Origin: Aptenodytes patagonicus
Taxonomy: Eukaryota; Chordata; Aves; Sphenisciformes; Spheniscidae
Direction of reading: 5' to 3'
Assembly (NCBI RefSeq): GCF_965638725.1
Contig: NC_134951.1
Coordinates: 1,054,001-1,118,000, forward strand
Length of the DNA: 64,000 nt
A model generated the notes under the pieces. The model did not search any database, had not been told where the DNA came from, and saw only the letters and a list, made by a program, of their open reading frames with translations. Shown in pieces: positions 26,271 through 64,000 of this stretch; within the stretch, counting starts at the first letter, position 1; every line of letters starts with the position of its first letter. Position numbers and translations under genes: made by a program.

Positions 26271-27648
26271 TTGGTTACTTCCTCGGCCCCATTAAATTGC
26301 CCTCTCGCCAAGCCTTGGCTGGGGCACCGCTGGCCCTGCGTGCTGGGGGGGGAGAGGGCCGAGCACCGGCCCCGCTTGCGGCTGCCCCTCGGAGGAGGTG
26401 GGCGCCGGGGCTGGGACAAGACCTCCCCGAGCCTTGGGGCCAAAGAAAAGCTTTGCATCGGGGCCGTAGCTGCCCTTAGACCTAGCAGCTGCCACCGCCC
26501 GCACGTGCCGATAAAACCTGGGACGCACGAGCTGGTCTCGACTTCGAAGAAGTTGTTCGGCTGGGGGTAGAGCTGTTACTTTCTGCCTTTTCTACAGAAA
26601 AGCTTTAAGCTGTTATTTTTCCAGGGCAGGACAGTGCTGCTCGGTGCAACGACGTGCCTGAGGCTGCCGGCGTCTGCCTGGTCCTAACGTGGAGCCTCCG
26701 GGTGGGGTGGGGTGTGCACCCGGCTCTTGGGTGCGTGACGGCTGCACCCCAGGAATCCCCGGCTCCTCGGAGGGGACCTTTGCAAATGCGTTCGAGGAAA
26801 GTGGCTGTTTCGGCCCTTCCCTCTGCGCACCCGCAGGTCCCCGTGTGGATGTGAACTACGGGCGGGTTTTCCAGCTCTCCAAGAGCCCCCGCCGCCGTGC
26901 CAGCAGCCGGCTGTATTTACAGCCGAGCTGATGTCCTTCCCCGCCGAGCGGGATCCATTCGCGCTTGCCAGTCCCCTCTCCACAAGCTCTCCTGCCCACG
27001 GGATCGGGTGCCCCCGGGGTCTCCCACAGCCTTTGGGCACTCCTGGGTCGGGAACGTCACCCCTCCCCCCCCCCCCCCCCGCGAAAGCGCAGCGAGGGCC
27101 CTGTTGCCATCCACTGTGGCATGGGATGGCAGAGCGGAGACGTGCTTCTCCTTCCCTCCCGCTGCCATGGTGTCGGTAACCGGGAGAGGGTGTTTTTGTG
27201 CTGCTGTGGGTAATAAAGCTGCTGCCGAGGCTGCGAGTGTGTCACGGCTGCGGCTGCAGCCCCTGGCAGCCCACGGGTCCCCCTCGCAGGGGGACGAGGC
27301 CGTGGGGAGCAGCTCAGCGATCCTGAATCCTCCCTGATTCATCAGTATTTTGCGGTGGGAAGAGTTCGTCCCTGGCCGAGTCACCTCGGCTCGGCTGCTG
27401 CTGCTGCGAGGAGCCGGGGCCTCGTGCACCGTGGCGGGGCCCGGGGGCTCACGGCATGGCAGCTCTGCGCAGCCATCACCACTGCGGTGGTGGTTGTGCG
27501 AGGGGTTCCCAGGGGGGCTCGGGGAGAGGGGACCTGGCAGGGACCTTCCCCCACGGACACTGTCCGGCAGCTCTCAGGGTCCTGCTTGTCGGTGTCATCC
27601 CCGTCAGTGAGTCTTGAGTCTTTCCCCAGCCTCCTCCTGCCGCTCTGT
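26271..27648. other. RAB10-GAREM2 intergenic region, GC-rich
   Basis: Base composition rises sharply here. No conserved coding sequence is recognisable. Overlapping open frames on both strands (for example 26897-27337 + and 26917-27429 -) are what stop-poor GC-rich DNA gives by chance. A run of C lies at about 27061-27080. Confidence 0.6.
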
Positions 27649-28031
27649 TGTCCCTGCTCCATCCCCATCCCTGCTCCTTTCCCGTCCCTGCTCCATCCCC
27701 ATCCCTGCTCCATCCCCATCCCTGCTCTGTCCCCATCCCTGCTCCTTTCCCATCCCTGCTCCGTCCCCATCCCTGCTCCGTCCCCATCCCTGCTCCATCC
27801 CCATCCCTGCTCTGTCCCCATCCCTGCTCCTTTCCCATCCCTGCTCCGTCCCCATCCCTGCTCCGTCCCCATCCCTGCTCCATCCCCATCCCTGCTCTGT
27901 CCCCATCCCTGCTCCTTTCCCATCCCTGCTCCTTTCCCATCCCTGCTCCGTCCCCATCCCTGCTCTGTCCCCATCCCTGCTCCTTTCCCATCCCTGCTCC
28001 TTTCCCGTCCCTGCTCTGTCCCCGTCCCTGC
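27649..28031. repeat. 17-bp minisatellite, about 22 copies
   Basis: Unit close to CCCCATCCCTGCTCCRT, with variants using tttcc in place of gtccc or atccc. Because 17 is not a multiple of 3 and the unit has no stop in most readings, the array opens long frames on both strands. On the minus strand each unit gives two G runs of 3 or more. It lies about 0.95 kb upstream of the GAREM2 start codon. Confidence 0.95.
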
Positions 28032-28525
28032 GTATTCTGACAAGTTTTTTGTGTCCCCCAACACGTTTGGGCTTCGCCTCAGAGATCCCTGCTGCTGCTC
28101 CGATGGCGCCTTTGGGCCCCCCCCCCCACTAACCCCCACCAGGACCTCACCCCTGCGCCGAGTCAGGCCCTGGAAGAGGGGTCGGGGTCTCCGGCACCCA
28201 TCGCTGGGGCGGGGGGTCCCTGCTCCGTGTGCCGATGCCACTCGTGCCTCGGGTCTGTGCGGCAACGCTGGGTCCGGGGGGTCCCTGCCGGGGGATCGGG
28301 GTGTAGGGCGGCATCGGGCTCCTCGCCCGACCCCACCCGGCCCCCCCGCAGCCCCCCGCCACGTCTCGGCCCTTCCCTTCCCTCTCCTTGGGACACCCCC
28401 GGCGAGGTCCCAGCGGCTCCGCGCCCCCCCCCCGCGCTGTCCCCGGGCCTGATCCGGCAGCGAGGGGGGGGTGCGGACTCCGGGTCACCCCTCGCTCCCT
28501 TCCCTCGGCGGCCAAAGGAAGCTGA

Positions 28526-36599
<8,074 letters not shown>

Positions 36600-36885
36600 C
36601 CGCGCACCGGGGACCCCCTGGACCGCGGGTGTCCCCCAGCCACCCGGACCGCAGCTCTGGCTCACCCTGCTCCCATGCCCTGCCCCGCTCCGGGGGTGCC
36701 CCGATGCGGCAGTGGGTTTTCCTCCCCCCCAGCAACTCGGCCCTATTGCCCAGCCCTCCCCCCTTTCCATTTTAACACTGGACGGTAATTTTGGCCCAAA
36801 CGGGCTGGAAAATACTGGAGTTTGCGTTGACTGGTTTAACTTAATCCTTGTGGATTAGCGTAATAAAAGTATGGGAGAAAAACCG
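36600..36885 (+). other. GAREM2: GAREM2 3'UTR
   Basis: A short 3'UTR from the TAG to just past AATAAA at 36862-36867. The end is inferred from the signal. Confidence 0.75.
36862..36867 (+). promoter_or_regulatory. GAREM2: Poly(A) signal of GAREM2
   Basis: AATAAA in gtAATAAAAGTATG, 263 bases after the stop codon. It is the only such motif between the stop and the following unique sequence. Confidence 0.75.
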
Positions 36886-37990
36886 AGCCACCGGAGAAGC
36901 CTCTTGCTCGGGGAGGAGGGGAAAGGGGCTCTTGGCAGGGATGGAGGCTCCGGGCGTCACCCCCATCCTTGCATCCCTCCCCACGAGGTGGGAAGGGACC
37001 TGTGTCCTCCATGCAAGGGAACGCGTTGCTCTCAGAGCTGCTCCGGGCTGCCTGCACCCCAGGGTGATTTCAGGGCCCTGGAAGGAAGCTCCCCTGCCTG
37101 ACGGACACGGCCGACCCTGGGGAAGGGAAGCTGAGACCTGTCCTCAGGGCTGCATCCACCACCCGAAGCACCCGACTCTCCCAGGGCCCATGGTGAGGTG
37201 CCCCATGGACCCTTGAGCTCCCCCAGCCCCGCTGCACAGGGCTTGACGGAGCCACAGCAACGGCAAGGTCTGGGACCAGACCTCCCCAGCCCCGACTCCA
37301 GCCCCTCGGCCACGCGGGGGGAGCAGGGCTGCCCCAGACAAGGCTCAGACCCGGCAAACACAGCTCCTGCACAGCCCTCCATGCAGGGGGCAAGTCCCAG
37401 GGGCTGCTGCATCCCCCCCCAGGGAGGGCTGAAGGCTGGTTACCAGCTGCACAGGCAGCCCGGTGCCTCCCGGCAGGCAGCAGAGGCATGGCGAGACGAT
37501 GTCTCAGCCCGACTTTGTCCTGGTAGCTTTGAGAAACGAACACAAACGTGACATGAAAAGAGCAGCATCACCCAGCTCCTGGCCCAAGCCCTGCCAGGGC
37601 ACAGGAAAAAGGCTGGAGCCCGAGGAGACAGCGCATGGCGGGGAGCCGGAGGCCAGGCCAGCTCTGAAATTACTGACAGGTGCACAGAGATTTAAAGCCT
37701 TTTAGTTTAAACTGAGCTCTCCCCACGGGGGACCCTTCTGGCCTTTGGCTGCTTGATTTGCAATTACAGGCGGGTCCATCTGCCAGGATAACCCCGGTGG
37801 CAGCGCTCGGGCCCAGACAAAAGAGCCAGAGGCTCCTCGCAGACCCTGATTGATGGCAGAGGTGACAGAGCCGGTCTTTGTTCTGCACTGCCGCCCTCCC
37901 CTGCCTTTCCCCACCCTCCGGCAACCGCCAGCAGCCCCTTTGTGGGTCTCGCAGCCGGCAAGCACAGAGAGGACCCCAGAGGATTGCCTG
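36886..37990. other. GAREM2-HADHA convergent intergenic interval
   Basis: About 1.1 kb of GC-rich unique sequence between two convergent 3' ends. Open frames on both strands show no domain I recognise. No repeat identified. Confidence 0.6.
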
Positions 37991-38079
37991 AACGCTTTAT
38001 TTCCGACTCGAGCAGTTCCCTTCCTCGGTGCTGAGAGGCTGCTGCCCCAACAAGAGGGGAGGAGAAGCAGGCATGGAGT

Positions 38080-38457
38080 CCAAACCCAGGAGACGGGGAT
38101 TTATTGTTGGAGGTTTACGGAAAGGCAAGGCCTCAGGGCCAGATGTGTGCTGGATGCTGCCTGCCAGACCGGGAGCTCCGGAGGTCGCAGCGTGGAGGTG
38201 AACACAGAAGAAATTCTCTCTTCCAGCAAGGAGCCACCAGGCCCACGCTGGCATGGGATGGACGTGCCCAACACGCAGCAGCTGATAAGGCACTTGAAAT
38301 GACTACAAGCCACGAGGCAATCCGCTGCCAGCCTCCTTCCTCCCCTGCCTCCCCCGGGTGCTTTGCAGATTAACCTAGAGAATGGGGTGTTGCTGGAGAG
38401 CCGGTCACCCCGGCTCAAGCTGTCGGTGTGTCATGGGTGGGCAACGTCAGGCCACGT
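38080..38457 (-). other. HADHA: HADHA 3'UTR
   Basis: Non-coding sequence from the TGA (38458-38460) to just past the AATAAA at 38100-38105. Use of the second signal would extend it to about 37975. Confidence 0.65.
38100..38105 (-). promoter_or_regulatory. HADHA: Poly(A) signal of HADHA (proximal)
   Basis: AATAAA on the minus strand (tttatt on +), about 355 bases after the HADHA stop. A second AATAAA at 37996-38001 would make a transcript 104 bases longer. Confidence 0.65.
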
Positions 38458-62486
<24,029 letters not shown>

Positions 62487-64000
62487 CTAAAGAAAAGACG
62501 TCGCAGATGTTAAAGCAATTCTCCGTAGTCTCAGCTTAACTCTCCTTCATTAATGCATCCTCCCATCTCCCCCCATCTGCCGAGTACAGCGTTTCGGAAA
62601 ATCCTGAGTGCGAGCCAGTTCCTCCTCTTACGGCTTGACCTGTGCCACCACCAGAGTTCAGCAGACTCCGCGCTATTGAAGTGACCTTCACAGCACAGAT
62701 TCCACACCGCAGCTTCCAATACCAGCAATGCCAAACTGAGGGCAAAAAAACCCCACAGCCTTCTTCCCAAAGAGCTGAGAAGAGATGAAGCGGGCGGCAC
62801 GCACAGTTCAACACTTACTTCACACACTAAAGCAGAGACCTTGCTGCACTTTGGAGAGTTTCAAAGCCCGCAAGTTAACTTCTCCGCAAACCAAACATAA
62901 CTGCCCTAGAATATTTCTGTAAAAACACGCTCGTGCCAGCGAATGGCGCCACCCCAAGTATTACTTCACAGATCACAGGCTGTACATCTGGTGAGCCACA
63001 AAAAGAGCACACAAAATATTTATTCTCGCCTCCATCTACCAGCAAAATACTTGATCCTTCTCTACTAATTACATATGGAAGCACCCAGACAAACTTGGCT
63101 CGTTTCAAAGCACTCTGAAAACTCAGACCACGGTATGAACAAGTTCTGTCCACAAGTGAAATGCCATTTTTCTGACTCATAAACCCCAGATCCCCTTTTT
63201 TTGCTGAGAAATTGAATTTGGCCTGATGACCTCTCGCTACATGAATGAATCTCAGTTCCATTCAAGCGACCTTGATCTTGACCGAGAGGATCCTCTAACG
63301 CAGATCTAGGCTCAATCACTGCCAAAGCTGCTTTAAGTCTGAAATCTAGTAAAAGCGTTACTTCTTAAGCACCATATGCACATCTACCGACTGGAACACA
63401 GCCATTTAGCTGGGGGAGGTTTGCTGCTCAACGCTGGTAAGACATTCAGGAATGAAACATTCCCGTTCCCAGCAGCAAGAAGGCAGAAAATGCAGCGCAG
63501 GGAGAACAAACTCAAAACCTCAGCCTGCACCTCACCAAGAGGTGGTTCCCCCCCCGCAGCCCCGTGACACGGGCCTCAGGGCTGGAGCTCCGCTGCACTT
63601 TGGCCCTCTTTCCACTTTGTCTCCGGTGCTGGCAGCAGGGACTGACCTTTGCGCTCCATTCCCCGAGCCCAGGACACATGGGGTGCAACACCGTGGGGAC
63701 GGAAATTCGGTGTCAGTCTGTCCCGGCAGACAGGTTTGTGTGCGCGTGTGTGTGTCATGCGCCCACAACACCATTTTATAAACCAAGAGCGAACTGGTTT
63801 CCACTCCAAAGCTACTTTAAAGTATTTTTCGACTATGACAATACCCAGGTTGTGATCGCTGTAGCCAACATTAATTTCCCTGAACTTTTTGTGTGCTAAA
63901 GTCAGGTACTCCTGAAACTAAGTGCCAACACTCATTTCCCACAAAACTGAGCGTGGTCTGACAACAATTTATCTGCTGACAGATGCTCCTCAGCAGAATA
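62487..64000 (-). other. HADHA: HADHA intron 1, 3' part
   Basis: No exon 1-like sequence (short coding piece ending in a split Gly codon plus donor) and no CpG island is visible, so the first exon and the promoter lie beyond 64000. A GTGTGTG-type run lies near 63735-63753. Nothing else recognised. Confidence 0.65.

Noticed and set aside
27355-28452. 365-codon open frame (+), and 294/171-codon frames (-) over the same place
   Set aside because: They run through the 17-bp minisatellite, where every frame is nearly stop-free. The predicted product is a pure repeat followed by random GC-rich sequence, with no splice or family support.
63532-63804. Minus-strand 90-codon frame considered as HADHA exon 1
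   Set aside because: It has no resemblance to the MVACRAIGIL-type presequence, no donor at the required phase, and no CpG island around it.

Overview
The window is ordinary nuclear DNA from a bird. The evidence is intron-rich vertebrate genes with GT-AG splice sites, several CR1-type LINE copies with the ATTCTATGA-like 3' ends typical of bird CR1, and a small extremely GC-rich gene island. I see no bacterial, plasmid or CRISPR features and no tRNA or rRNA gene. The gene order RAB10 - GAREM2 - HADHA matches, from memory, the order on human 2p23.

Region 1 (1 to about 26,270, + strand, AT-rich) is the 3' five-sixths of RAB10. Coding exons 2-6 run from 2,066 to 23,212 and supply residues 43-200 of the small GTPase. 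Exon 1 (P-loop) lies upstream of the window. The 11.1-kb and 7.1-kb introns hold diverged CR1 relics and one nearly full-length but broken CR1 (15,485-19,180, - strand). The 3'UTR is about 3 kb with several polyadenylation signals.

Region 2 (about 26,270-36,890) is a GC-rich island. It holds a 17-bp minisatellite (27,649-28,031), a CpG island, and the complete GAREM2 gene on the + strand (six coding exons, 841 aa: CABIT region, proline-rich middle, C-terminal SAM domain). Its introns carry a 1.3-kb polypurine tract, a 26-base G run, GGGAT-type repeats and a ~34.5-bp minisatellite. Most long open frames here are products of stop-free repeats and GC-rich sequence, not genes.

Region 3 (about 38,000-64,000, - strand) is HADHA, the alpha subunit of the mitochondrial trifunctional protein. 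Coding exons 2-20 are all found. Their summed length plus the 67 coding bases expected in exon 1 gives 763 codons, the human length. Exon 1 and the promoter lie beyond 64,000. Its introns hold a CR1 inserted into an older CR1, two more CR1 fragments and one unclassified retroelement-like segment.

The three genes are not functionally linked: vesicle traffic, growth-factor/ERK signalling, and mitochondrial fatty-acid oxidation. GAREM2 and HADHA converge, with about 1.1 kb between their poly(A) signals. I found no new biological system. The points most worth a second look are the splice signal and upstream ORFs of GAREM2, its repeat-filled introns, and the nested CR1 insertion.
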